Position numbers and translations under genes: made by a program
The notes under the pieces: generated by a model
What the model was told of the DNA's origin: nothing
The model's database searches: none
Seen by the model: the letters and a program-made list of their open reading frames with translations, nothing else
DNA from: Kribbella sandramycini
Lineage (GTDB): Bacteria > Actinomycetota > Actinomycetes > Propionibacteriales > Kribbellaceae
Assembly (NCBI RefSeq): GCF_013131805.1
Contig: NZ_JABJRC010000011.1
Location: 1-64,000, forward strand
Length of the DNA: 64,000 nucleotides
Direction of reading: 5' to 3'
Part shown: in pieces, positions 27,141 through 35,715 of the stretch
Layout: each line of letters opens with the position of its first letter
Numbering within the stretch: the first letter of the stretch is position 1

Positions 27141-27165
27141 CCCCCTATGATGCCGGGGAAATGCG

Positions 27166-27699
27166 TTATTCGAAGGCGGCCGCGACGACATTTCGGTGGT
27201 ACTCGAAAATGACGCTCGTCCGGGTCGAGGCGACGCTGCGCTCACCGGAGAGATGGTCGACGACGAACCGGCGCAGCTCCGACGAGTCGGGGACGGCGAC
27301 GTGCAGCAGGAAGTCGTCGGTACCGCCGACGAAGAACAGTTGCACCACCTGCGGGAGCCCGCGGATGCTCCGGGTGAACTGACTGAGGCTCTCCTGCCGC
27401 AGCCCGGCGCGCAGCGTGACGCCGATCATCGCCTGCAGCCCGTTGCCGATCGCGGACTGGTCGACCGCGGCGTGGAAACCGGCGATCACCCCGCGGTCCA
27501 GCAGCGAGCGGACCCGCCCGTGCGCCGTCGACGGCGCGATCCCGGCCGCCTGCGACAACTCACTGTTCGTGGCCCGGCCGTCGCCGGCGAGACGAGCCAG
27601 GAGCTGCTCGTCGACCGAATCAAGCGCCCCCGATTGAAGCACTTGTTTCGGAAGATTCTTCGGCTCGGAGTCCGACTGGATTCCGATCGTCGAACGCAT
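27166..27699 (-). CDS. Lrp/AsnC-family regulator, probable controller of alanine dehydrogenase
   Basis: The 177-residue protein has an AsnC-type HTH (VDEQLLARLAGDGRATNSELSQAAGIAPSTAHGRVRSLLDRGVI) followed by the RAM ligand domain (QAMIGVTLRAGL, FVGGTDDFLLHVAVPDSSELRRFVVDHLS). An extra N-terminal extension of about 25 residues precedes the HTH. The ATG at 27699 follows GAAGGA; a TTG two codons upstream is possible. It is divergent from the ald gene, with 108 bases between starts, the same arrangement as AldR-ald in mycobacteria. Alanine-responsive activation of ald is inferred from that arrangement. Confidence 0.9.
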   Translation of the reverse strand: MRSTIGIQSDSEPKNLPKQVLQSGALDSVDEQLLARLAGDGRATNSELSQAAGIAPSTAHGRVRSLLDRGVIAGFHAAVDQSAIGNGLQAMIGVTLRAGLRQESLSQFTRSIRGLPQVVQLFFVGGTDDFLLHVAVPDSSELRRFVVDHLSGERSVASTRTSVIFEYHRNVVAAAFE

Positions 27700-27807
27700 C
27701 AGCAAGAATCCTTCGGATTGTCGGAAAATCTTCAGCCTCAGGCTACTACAGCCGAATCACGTGCGACAGTTTGCTCGAATCCGCGAACGGCGAGAAGGAG
27801 AGCAACG

Positions 27808-28908
27808 ATGCGCGTCGGCGTCCCCACCGAGGTCAAGAACAACGAGAACCGCGTGGCGATCACGCCCGCGGGCGTCGACACCCTCGTCGCCCGCGGCCAC
27901 CAGGTCCGCGTCCAGCAGGGCGCCGGGCTCGGCTCCCGTATCCCCGACCACGAGTACGCCGAAGCCGGCGCGATCCTGGTCGAGACGGCCGAGGAGGTCT
28001 GGGGCGACTCCGACCTGGTGACCAAGGTCAAGGAGCCGATCGCCGGCGAGTACGGCCTGCTGCGCGCCGACCAGGTCCTGTTCACCTACCTGCACCTCGC
28101 GGCCGACCGTCCGCTGACCGATGCGCTGCTCGCTGCAGGGACGACGTCGATCGCCTACGAGACCGTGCAGCTGCCCGACCGCACGCTGCCGTTGCTGTCC
28201 CCGATGAGCGAGGTCGCGGGCCGGCTCTCGGTCTCGGCCGGCTCCTACTTCCTGCTCAGCGCGGCCGGTGGGCGCGGCACGCTGCTCGGCGGCGTCGCGG
28301 GCACCCATCGGGCCAAGGTCGTGGTGATCGGCGGCGGCGTCGCCGGTGAGCACGCCGCCGCGAACGCCATCGGCCTCGGCGCCGACGTCACGGTCATCGA
28401 CTTGTCCCTGCCCCGGCTGCGGGAGCTCGAGCACCGCTATGCCGGGCGGATCCGGACCAGCGTCTCCAGCCGCTGGGAGATCGCCGAGCAGGTCGAGACG
28501 GCCGACCTCGTGATCGGCTCGGTGCTGATCCCCGGCGCGGCCGCGCCCAAACTCGTCACCGACGCGATGGTCGCCACGATGAAGCCGGGCTCGGTCCTGG
28601 TCGACATCGCGATCGACCAGGGCGGCTGCTTCGAGGGCTCCAAGCCGACCACCCACGACGCCCCGACGTTCGGAGTCCACCAGTCGCTCTACTACTGCGT
28701 GGCGAACATGCCCGGCGCCGTCCCCGAGACCTCGACCCGGGCCCTGACGAACGCCACCCTCCCCTACCTGACCGCCCTGGCCGATCACGGCTGGCAGGCG
28801 GCCACCGAGCAGGACGCCGCGCTGGCCAAGGGCCTGAACACCCTCGCCGGCCGGGTCACCAACGACGGCGTCGCCGAGGCCTTCGGCCTGGAGCTCGCCG
28901 TGGCCTGA
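27808..28908 (+). CDS. ald: Alanine dehydrogenase
   Basis: The 366-residue enzyme interconverts L-alanine and pyruvate with NAD+ and ammonia. It shows the family N-terminus MRVGVPTEVKNNENRVAITP, the substrate-site Lys and His in TKVKEPIAGEY and FTYLHLA, a Rossmann glycine motif VVVIGGGVAGEHAA near 170, and DIAIDQGGCFE before THDAPTF. Length is normal. The ATG at 27808 follows AAGGAG by seven bases. It is divergent from an Lrp-type regulator that most likely controls it. In actinomycetes the enzyme serves alanine catabolism and redox balance under oxygen limitation. Confidence 0.95.
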   Translation: MRVGVPTEVKNNENRVAITPAGVDTLVARGHQVRVQQGAGLGSRIPDHEYAEAGAILVETAEEVWGDSDLVTKVKEPIAGEYGLLRADQVLFTYLHLAADRPLTDALLAAGTTSIAYETVQLPDRTLPLLSPMSEVAGRLSVSAGSYFLLSAAGGRGTLLGGVAGTHRAKVVVIGGGVAGEHAAANAIGLGADVTVIDLSLPRLRELEHRYAGRIRTSVSSRWEIAEQVETADLVIGSVLIPGAAAPKLVTDAMVATMKPGSVLVDIAIDQGGCFEGSKPTTHDAPTFGVHQSLYYCVANMPGAVPETSTRALTNATLPYLTALADHGWQAATEQDAALAKGLNTLAGRVTNDGVAEAFGLELAVA

Positions 28909-28926
28909 ACAGAAGTCGAGCGCCGA

Positions 28927-31611
28927 TTGACCTGGCGGCCGAACCGGCAACGCCACAACTCTGCGGACATGGTGTTGAAACTCGCCGTCGCGGTCGCCCT
29001 GACCGCGACGGGTCTGCTGCCCATCTCAAGTCCCCAGTCCCCCTTCCTGACCGGCCGCAGCGGTCAGCCGGCCACCGACGTCGCGCTGGACTACGTCAAG
29101 GCGCACCCGGAGGTGTACAAGCTCTCGGCCGCCGACCTCGCCACCCTGAAACTCCGCAAGGACTACGTCGATGAGCTCGGCACCCATCACGTGTTCTGGA
29201 CCCAGGAGCTCGACGACCTCGAGGTCTTCGGCAAAGGACTGAAGGCCAACGTCACCAAACACGGTGAGCTGATCTCGATCGTGGGCGGGCCGGTCCGCGG
29301 TCTGACCGGCCAAGCCCGCAGCCGGTCAGCCGCGCCGACGCTCTCGGCCGCCACGGCGCGCGCGGCCGCCGCCGCGGATATCGACGGTACGCCGGCCACC
29401 GCGGCCGCGAAGACCACTGGCTCCACCGTCAAGTGGAGCAACGGCGATCGCGCCAAGCTGGTGTGGTTCGAGAGCGCCGACGGTCTGCGCAAGGGCTGGT
29501 CGACGTACGTGAACGCCGGGACCAACAAGGTCTTCACTCACGTCGTCGACGCACAGACCGGGAAGTTGCACCATCGCAAGGACCTGACCCGGGCCGCGCA
29601 CGGCGATGCCCTGGTCCAGGACAACTACCCGGGCGCACCAAGCGGCGGCGTCCAGCGCGTCGAGAACCTGATCCATCGCAAGTGGCTGCTGAAGAACGCC
29701 AAGACGCTGCTCGAAGGGACGTCGGTCAGCGCGTTCGCCGATGCCAACGACAACGACCAGCCGGATCCGGGTGAGACCGTCGCCGTGCCGAACGGGCAGC
29801 ACAAGATCGTGCCGTTCCAGAGCTCGTCGTTCTGTGCAACGGCGTTCGTCTGCACCTGGGATCCGGCCGAGCCGGACTCCTGGAAGGCGAACAAGGACCA
29901 GAGCGTCACCAACGCGTTCTACCTGGCCGGCAACTTCCACGACTGGCTGGCCAAGCCGCCGATCGCGTTCACCCCGGCGGCCGGCTCGTTCGACGCGGCC
30001 GGCGGCGACCCGGTGAAACTGAACGCGCTCGACGGCGCGGGCACCGGAACGCACGGCGGCCCGGATGAGGACCACGTCAACAACGCTTACATGGCCACGC
30101 CGCCGGACGGTATGTCGCCGGTGATGGCGATGTTCCTGTTCCACGCGCCGGGCGGCGACGACGTGCAGGAGCCGTGGGTACCGGCCAGCGGCACGAACTC
30201 GGCGGACGTGCTTTACCACGAGTATGGGCACGGTATGAATGCCCGGCTGGTCGTCGACGCGTACGACATCTCCGCGTTGAACAACATCCAGTCCGGCGCG
30301 ATGGACGAGGCCTGGGCCGACTTCTACGCACTCGACTACCTGGTCGCCCACGGCCTGGAGCGGGACACCACCGCCTCGGGCGACCTGCTGGTCGGCAAGT
30401 ACGTCGCGGGCGGCAAGACCATTCGCACCATGGCGAGCGACTGCCGGGTGCATGCGGACAGTCCGCAGTGTGTCCAGAAGGACGGGACCAAAGGCGGGTA
30501 CACGTACGGCGACTTCCCGACGATCGGCCGCTTCCCCGAGCGGCACGCCTCGGGTGAGCTGTGGACCCAGACGCTGTGGGATCTGCGCGAGCGGCTCGGC
30601 CGTGCGGACGCCGTCCGCGTGATCACCCGCGCGATGGAGCTCTCTCCGCCCGATCCGTCCCTGCTCGACATGCGCAACGCGATCCTGCAGGCCGATCTGG
30701 TCGCCACCGGCGGCAAGCGGGCCGACGCGATCTGGCAGGTCTTCGCCAACCGCGGCCTGGGCTGGTTCGCCGGCTCGGTCGACGGCGGCGACGCCTATCC
30801 GGCCGAGGACTTCCAGCTACCGCCCAAGGCGGCCGCGCCCCGGCTGACCGGGACGGTTCGGGAGAAGTACACGAATGCGCCCGTGGCCGGCGCCCAGATC
30901 GTGTTCAGCGGTCATGCCTCCGGTTTCGCCGGCAGCTACGTCGCGGTGACCGATGCCCAGGGCAAGTACGCCGTGCCGGACGTGCGCCCCGGCACCTACC
31001 GGAAGGTGATCATCCGGGCCGCGGGCCACGAGGCTCTGCTGCAGGACGTCACCGTCCGGGCCGGTCGGCCGACCGACTTCACGCCGCGCCGCAACTGGGC
31101 CGGTAGCGAAGGCGGCGCCCAAGTGGTCGGCTTCAACGGGCTCGACCGCACCGAGGACGACTGCGGTCCGGCCGGAGCGATCGACGGCAGCCAGGACCGC
31201 GGCTGGGTGACCTCGACCGGTAACGACAACGGCGATCCGACCAACGTGATGATCCCGAAGCACCTGGACCTCAAGCTGCCGCAGCCGATCGACGTTGCCG
31301 CCTTCTCGGTCGATCCGGCACCTGACTGTGCGACGTCACCGACCGCCGCGACCGGTAAGTACCGGATCGAGACGTCCGCCGACGGGAAGACGTGGGCCAC
31401 CGCGCGGACCGGGGAGTTCACCGCCGCCGACCTGCGCAAGTTCAACGAGCTGACGCCGACGGCGAACACGGCAAAGGTCCGGTACGTCCGGTTCTGGATT
31501 CTCAGCCCGCAGGTGCCGAACTTCGCGACGGCGTGCCCGGACAACCTGTTCGGCAGCGGGTGCGCGTACTCGGCGCTCACCGAGTTGCAGGTGTTCGGCA
31601 AGCAGAGCTAG
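28927..31611 (+). CDS. Secreted M36 (fungalysin-like) metalloprotease with C-terminal adhesion domains
   Basis: This large exported protease has up to 894 residues. A signal peptide is followed by an FTP-type propeptide (about 50-230) and the M36 catalytic domain with zinc motif HEYGH at residues 431-435 and the third-ligand Glu at 461 (GAMDEAWADFYA). After it come a carboxypeptidase-regulatory-like repeat (about 645-715, LTGTVREKYTNAPVAGAQIV) and a discoidin/F5-8C-like domain to the end. The start is uncertain: the TTG at 28927 gives an Arg-containing n-region, the ATG at 28969 gives a shorter peptide; neither has a strong ribosome site. It converges with the AAA-type regulator gene, their stops overlapping by four bases. 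Confidence 0.85.
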   Translation: MTWRPNRQRHNSADMVLKLAVAVALTATGLLPISSPQSPFLTGRSGQPATDVALDYVKAHPEVYKLSAADLATLKLRKDYVDELGTHHVFWTQELDDLEVFGKGLKANVTKHGELISIVGGPVRGLTGQARSRSAAPTLSAATARAAAAADIDGTPATAAAKTTGSTVKWSNGDRAKLVWFESADGLRKGWSTYVNAGTNKVFTHVVDAQTGKLHHRKDLTRAAHGDALVQDNYPGAPSGGVQRVENLIHRKWLLKNAKTLLEGTSVSAFADANDNDQPDPGETVAVPNGQHKIVPFQSSSFCATAFVCTWDPAEPDSWKANKDQSVTNAFYLAGNFHDWLAKPPIAFTPAAGSFDAAGGDPVKLNALDGAGTGTHGGPDEDHVNNAYMATPPDGMSPVMAMFLFHAPGGDDVQEPWVPASGTNSADVLYHEYGHGMNARLVVDAYDISALNNIQSGAMDEAWADFYALDYLVAHGLERDTTASGDLLVGKYVAGGKTIRTMASDCRVHADSPQCVQKDGTKGGYTYGDFPTIGRFPERHASGELWTQTLWDLRERLGRADAVRVITRAMELSPPDPSLLDMRNAILQADLVATGGKRADAIWQVFANRGLGWFAGSVDGGDAYPAEDFQLPPKAAAPRLTGTVREKYTNAPVAGAQIVFSGHASGFAGSYVAVTDAQGKYAVPDVRPGTYRKVIIRAAGHEALLQDVTVRAGRPTDFTPRRNWAGSEGGAQVVGFNGLDRTEDDCGPAGAIDGSQDRGWVTSTGNDNGDPTNVMIPKHLDLKLPQPIDVAAFSVDPAPDCATSPTAATGKYRIETSADGKTWATARTGEFTAADLRKFNELTPTANTAKVRYVRFWILSPQVPNFATACPDNLFGSGCAYSALTELQVFGKQS

Positions 31612-33647
31612 CCGGCGCCGTAGAGCTCGCGGTTCCACAGGATGCCGCAGATCTCTTCGAGGCCGCGGGTGAGGTGCCGCCGATAGGTGCTCAAGGGCAG
31701 ATCGAGCCTTTCGGCGGCCACCTCCTGCGTCGGCACACCGCGCAGATAGGTGGTCGCGACCGCCCGATAGAGATGCTGGGTCCGGGCGTCGCCGTCGAGG
31801 ACCTTGGCGGCCGCGCCGATCACCTCCCGCAGCCCCTGGACCGGGTCCGCGTTCTTGCTCTCAGCAACCAACCGGCTGCGGATCAACGGGTTCGCCGTCA
31901 ACTGGTCGGTCCGCCGCCACGCGCGCAGCGCCCGGCGGACGGCGGCATCGAAGTCCTCGCGGGACAGCACGGTGAGGTTGTCACTCGGCACGCTCTGCTC
32001 CAGCTCCGCGCCGAACAGCTCATGGTTGACGTAGCGGTCGAGCCACAGCTCCACCGGCACGGCACGCCAGTCATGTGCGAACAGCGTCACGGCCCCACCG
32101 GAGACCTGGTCGTGGTCGAGATACTCGAGCTGCTCGCGCCAACGGTCGACGTCGGTGACCGCGACGTACGTCCAGGCCAGCCGTTCGCCCTTGATCCACT
32201 CGTGGATCAGCCGCATCTGCATCAAGTCACCGGTGCCGCAGGGCAGCTCGCACTCCGGGGCCAGCACGAAGTAACGGACGACGGTCAAGTGCTCGCCGCC
32301 GCGGACCGGACCGGCGGCGCGGCTGTGTTGCCACGCGGTGGCGACGACCGCATCCGCGGCCAGATCGTCGGCCCGCGGCTCCTCCAGGCGCAGCTTCGCG
32401 ACGAACGCCGTCGGCGTCGGTGACCCCGGCGACCGGTAGACCGAGAAGGCTTGCGGCTGGCGCTCCAACCAGTACTTCAGCGCCGGCAGCGCCGCCTCGC
32501 CGAGTGATCGGGCGCCGAGCTCCAGGACGGCGCGGACGTCGTCCTGGCCATCGATCGGCAGCTCGGTGCCGAGGTCGCCGCGTTCCCAGCTGAGGTAGCG
32601 CTGCATGACCGGGCTGGTGCGATGCAGATAGGCCAACGCCCGGAGCTCTTCGAGTGCGGCCATCCCCTCGGCCGCGCGGATCTTCTCGAGCAGATGCGCC
32701 TTCAGCTTGCGGTGCACGGATTCGTAGCCGGTCGCATCCCGCCAGCGCAGGTCGACGTCCAACGCGTCCCGGACGACGTCGTGCGGGTAGAGCCCGCGGT
32801 CGCCGTACTCGATGAACGGCTGCAGCCGCAGCCAGGCGAACAGGTCGGCGGACTCGGTGGCCGAGCCGAGCACCGCGCGCAGCAGCTCTTCGGTGGTGTC
32901 GTAGGCGTGCGCGCAGATCTCCAGCGCCAGCCGGTGCCGGGCGCTCGGCACCGAGCCGACCAGCGTCGACAGCAGCGTGCGGACGACGTCGTGCGACGGC
33001 CGCATCGACCGCGTCAGCCGCCGTCCGTCCACCGCTACCTCGGCGGCCAGCGAGAGGGCCAGCGGATGGCCGCCGGCGAACGCGAGGATCGGCTCCCGGC
33101 AGCTGTCGCCGACGCCGCGCGCCCGCAGCAACTCCTCGGCGACGTCCGGCGGCAGGTTGCGCAGCGAGATGACCCGGAGCAGCTCCGTCCAGGCCAGATC
33201 AGCGCGCCACCCCGGGTCGGGCGGCAGCCGGTGCGCGATCACGACCAGGACGTCGGCCGGCAGCGACGGGACGAATTTCTGCCGGAACCAGTCTTCCAGC
33301 TGCTCGTCCCAGGCAACCTCGTCGACGAGCAGGACGGTCGTCTCCCCCGCCGCGATCTCGGCCTCGCGGTCCAGGAACAGCTCGCGGGACGGACCGGCGC
33401 CGCGGCCGTTCACGCTGACCACCGGGCGGCCCGCGCCGCGGGCATCCTCGGCGAACGCCTCCAGCAGCGCCGTCTTGCCGATCCCGGGTGGACCCGAGAC
33501 CCACAGCACGACGAACGCCGCCGCCGGGGACGCCGCCAGCGCGCCCGCGAACAACTCCCGCTCCGCGGTCCGACCGGCGAACCGCCGCATCCGCGCCGAC
33601 CGCAGCCGGACCGCCAGCGACCGTTCCTCACCCTGCACCGGGACCAT
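31608..33647 (-). CDS. AAA/STAND-type ATP-binding protein with GNAT-like middle and C-terminal HTH
   Basis: The 679-residue protein has an AAA_16/STAND-type P-loop domain: Walker A GPPGIGKT at about 52-59, Walker B TVLLVDEVAW around 109, and a winged-helix-like region to about 330. The middle (about 370-545) resembles an acetyltransferase fold by its strand/helix pattern, which I cannot confirm. The C-terminus (RAVATTYLRGVPTQEVAAERLDLPLSTYRRHLTRGL, near 625-665) resembles a sigma-region-4/LuxR-type HTH. The ATG at 33647 follows GGAGAGG by six bases. It lies 151 bases after a flavin-dependent oxidoreductase gene on the same strand. A signal-controlled transcription factor is inferred; ligand and targets are unknown. 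Confidence 0.65.
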   Translation of the reverse strand: MVPVQGEERSLAVRLRSARMRRFAGRTAERELFAGALAASPAAAFVVLWVSGPPGIGKTALLEAFAEDARGAGRPVVSVNGRGAGPSRELFLDREAEIAAGETTVLLVDEVAWDEQLEDWFRQKFVPSLPADVLVVIAHRLPPDPGWRADLAWTELLRVISLRNLPPDVAEELLRARGVGDSCREPILAFAGGHPLALSLAAEVAVDGRRLTRSMRPSHDVVRTLLSTLVGSVPSARHRLALEICAHAYDTTEELLRAVLGSATESADLFAWLRLQPFIEYGDRGLYPHDVVRDALDVDLRWRDATGYESVHRKLKAHLLEKIRAAEGMAALEELRALAYLHRTSPVMQRYLSWERGDLGTELPIDGQDDVRAVLELGARSLGEAALPALKYWLERQPQAFSVYRSPGSPTPTAFVAKLRLEEPRADDLAADAVVATAWQHSRAAGPVRGGEHLTVVRYFVLAPECELPCGTGDLMQMRLIHEWIKGERLAWTYVAVTDVDRWREQLEYLDHDQVSGGAVTLFAHDWRAVPVELWLDRYVNHELFGAELEQSVPSDNLTVLSREDFDAAVRRALRAWRRTDQLTANPLIRSRLVAESKNADPVQGLREVIGAAAKVLDGDARTQHLYRAVATTYLRGVPTQEVAAERLDLPLSTYRRHLTRGLEEICGILWNRELYGAG

Positions 33648-33798
33648 ACTCACCCTCTCCACCACCGACAGTTACTTAACCGGTTTTGTCGACAGTAGAC
33701 AGCGCTTTCCCACCCAGGCAACCGACGTAAGCGCGGCTTAAGCGCGCGGGCAGCGAAATGCGACAAAGACGCCACAACCGGAGCGTGAGCTGAAACAT

Positions 33799-35082
33799 TC
33801 ACCGGCCGCGGCGCGCCAGACTGCGCGCGACTACCCGGCCGATCAAACGCGGGGCGAGCAGCTCCTTGGTCGGGGCCGCCAGACTCGCCACGCGCGTGAC
33901 GGCGGCGCTGAGCTCGCGGTCGTCGGGAGCAACCCGCACCAACGCCTGAACATAGCGGTCGGCCAGATCGGCCGTGCGGCTCCGAAGTGCGGCGTCCCGG
34001 CCGGCCGCGATCCGCCACGGGTCCGTGAGCAGGGCGGTGCTGCGGGCGAAGTACTGCTGGGTGACAGCCGTCGTACGGGCGCAGACGTCGCGCAGCAGGA
34101 CAGCTTCGCGAGCCGCCATCGTCACGCCCTGACCGTAGGCGGGGTTGAAACTGCACAACGCATCGCCGACCGCGACGAAGCCGTCCGGTGGCATCGACCG
34201 GTCGTACCGGCGCCAGCGGTTCGAGCCGGCGTCGAGGCGGAGCGGCTCGTCCAACGGCTCCGCCGTCCGCATCACCTCGGCGACATCGGAGCAGACCAGC
34301 GACTCGGCCCAGGCCAGCATGCCGTCGTCGTCGATCGGTGGCGCGGCGCCGAGCATGCCGCCGAGGACGACGGCGAACACATCGTGCTCCTGCGCCATCA
34401 CGACCCCGCAGCGCGGCTCCTCCCGGGAGTAGTTGACCCAGGTGGCCGCGCGGCCGCCGAGCGCGCCGGGCACGCGCCGGTAGTGCCGACCGACATAGAC
34501 GACATTTACCTCGACCTCATCGACCTCCGGACCGGCGTACCCCAGTTCGCCGAGCCAGCACGTCGCGCGCGACCCGCGACCGGCCGCGTCGACGACCAGA
34601 TCCGCGACCAGGTACGACGTCGCGCCGCCATCGAGCCGCGGCAACAACTGGACGCCGGTGACGCGCCGCCGATCGCCGATCAGCCCGAGGACGTCGTACC
34701 CGGACCAGATCTCGACCTGGGGCAGCTTCTCGACCCGCGTCCGCAGTACCGACTCCAGCAGCGACCTGCTGAGGCCGAACCCGGTCAGCCCGGTCACCCC
34801 GGCGTGGAGCCGCCGGCCGCCGACGTACGAATGCACGTCGCGCTGCGGATCGGCGGGACAGGCGCCCACGCCGAGCAGGTCGGAGGTGAAGTCCGGCGCG
34901 AGCTCTTCGAGGGCCTGCGCCCCACCGGCCAGCAACCACTGCGGCTGCCACCCGCCGGCCGCGCGCCCTTCCGTCCCGTCCCAGTCGATCACCGTCACCC
35001 GCGCGCAGCTCGCACTCAGCGCCATCGCCGCCAGCAACCCACTCACCCCGGCGCCGACCACCACCGCCCGCTCCATCTCCAT
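33799..35082 (-). CDS. FAD-dependent oxidoreductase, aromatic-hydroxylase/halogenase-like
   Basis: The 427-residue flavoprotein starts with the dinucleotide motif VVVGAGVSGLLAAMAL and has the DG-type motif DLVVDAAGRGSRATCWLGELGY and the second FAD motif FVAVGDALCSFNPAYGQGVTMAAREA, as in group A flavin monooxygenases and their relatives. The lysine or tryptophan signature of halogenases is not evident. The ATG at 35082 follows GGGGG; a longer frame reaches 35127. A strong hairpin at 35151-35194 lies in its leader. It is followed by the AAA-type regulator on the same strand. A substrate cannot be named. Confidence 0.75.
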   Translation of the reverse strand: MEMERAVVVGAGVSGLLAAMALSASCARVTVIDWDGTEGRAAGGWQPQWLLAGGAQALEELAPDFTSDLLGVGACPADPQRDVHSYVGGRRLHAGVTGLTGFGLSRSLLESVLRTRVEKLPQVEIWSGYDVLGLIGDRRRVTGVQLLPRLDGGATSYLVADLVVDAAGRGSRATCWLGELGYAGPEVDEVEVNVVYVGRHYRRVPGALGGRAATWVNYSREEPRCGVVMAQEHDVFAVVLGGMLGAAPPIDDDGMLAWAESLVCSDVAEVMRTAEPLDEPLRLDAGSNRWRRYDRSMPPDGFVAVGDALCSFNPAYGQGVTMAAREAVLLRDVCARTTAVTQQYFARSTALLTDPWRIAAGRDAALRSRTADLADRYVQALVRVAPDDRELSAAVTRVASLAAPTKELLAPRLIGRVVARSLARRGR

Positions 35083-35150
35083 CCCCCGATGCTCCCTACC
35101 CGGCCGCCCACCCGCCAGCTCATTCACCGGTCACCTTCCGCCCACCCAGA

Positions 35151-35194
35151 CGGCCGGAGCGCCCGAAGGGTGGGGATGGCGGGCGCTCCGGCCG
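35151..35194. other. 15-bp perfect hairpin in the leader of the flavoprotein gene
   Basis: CGGCCGGAGCGCCCG (35151-35165) and its exact complement (35180-35194) are separated by a 14-base loop. The hairpin lies 69 bases upstream of the flavoprotein ATG on the minus strand. No T-run follows on either side. It may be an attenuator, a terminator of an unseen short transcript, or a palindromic element. Confidence 0.45.
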
Positions 35195-35330
35195 TAGGTG
35201 ACACACGGGGTGCCTCTCACCCGCCCCGGGTTGAGACTGTGTCCTGTCCGTGTGCCGCGCCCAGCATGCGCCCGGGGACAACCCATCCCACAGCTCAATC
35301 CGCGCCCAACCTCCGCTCACTCCCGCGAAT

Positions 35331-35669
35331 ATGTTGCCTCCGGCAAATGCTTCGGCGACGCACCGGACGACGACGCTGTCCCTCGAGCTGACGCAGTCGA
35401 ATCACGGGCAGAACCGGATCGCCTACTCGACTTTCCTGCCCCTTCGGCGGCGCGTACGACTCACTGACAAGACAGGCCGCGCGGGGTCGGGGGATTCGCC
35501 GATCTCGTTCGACGCGGTGATCGGCGCGATCGTCCAGCTCAACCGGCTGGACGCCCGCCGGTCGTTACCGGCTTCGGAGTACCGGAGCACGGCGCGGTCG
35601 CTGCCGACCCTGATCCAGATGCTGTTGGGCCGGGCCGGTGCCGACGGAGGCAAACACCCGCAGCTGTAA
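35331..35669 (+). CDS. Hypothetical protein, 112 residues
   Basis: This frame shows the strong third-position G/C bias of real genes in this genome from about codon 10 to the stop and ends just before a strong terminator. The product has a helical region SFDAVIGAIVQLNRLDARRSLP and SLPTLIQMLLGRAGADGG, and no signal peptide or membrane segment. I find no family. The ATG at 35331 has no clear ribosome site, so the start is uncertain. Confidence 0.4.
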   Translation: MLPPANASATHRTTTLSLELTQSNHGQNRIAYSTFLPLRRRVRLTDKTGRAGSGDSPISFDAVIGAIVQLNRLDARRSLPASEYRSTARSLPTLIQMLLGRAGADGGKHPQL

Positions 35670-35677
35670 AGCTGCCT

Positions 35678-35710
35678 GCCCGGCCCCGGCTGCACGAGCC
35701 GGGGCCGGGC
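35678..35710. terminator. Bidirectional terminator after the carboxylesterase gene
   Basis: A perfect 14-bp stem GCCCGGCCCCGGCT with loop GCACG sits five bases beyond the esterase stop on the minus strand and eight bases after the 112-residue frame on the plus strand. Confidence 0.75.
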
Positions 35711-35715
35711 GAGGG

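Noticed and set aside
35120..35320. Short minus-strand frame upstream of the flavoprotein gene
   Set aside because: It includes the hairpin arms, lacks coding-like third-position bias and has no ribosome site.
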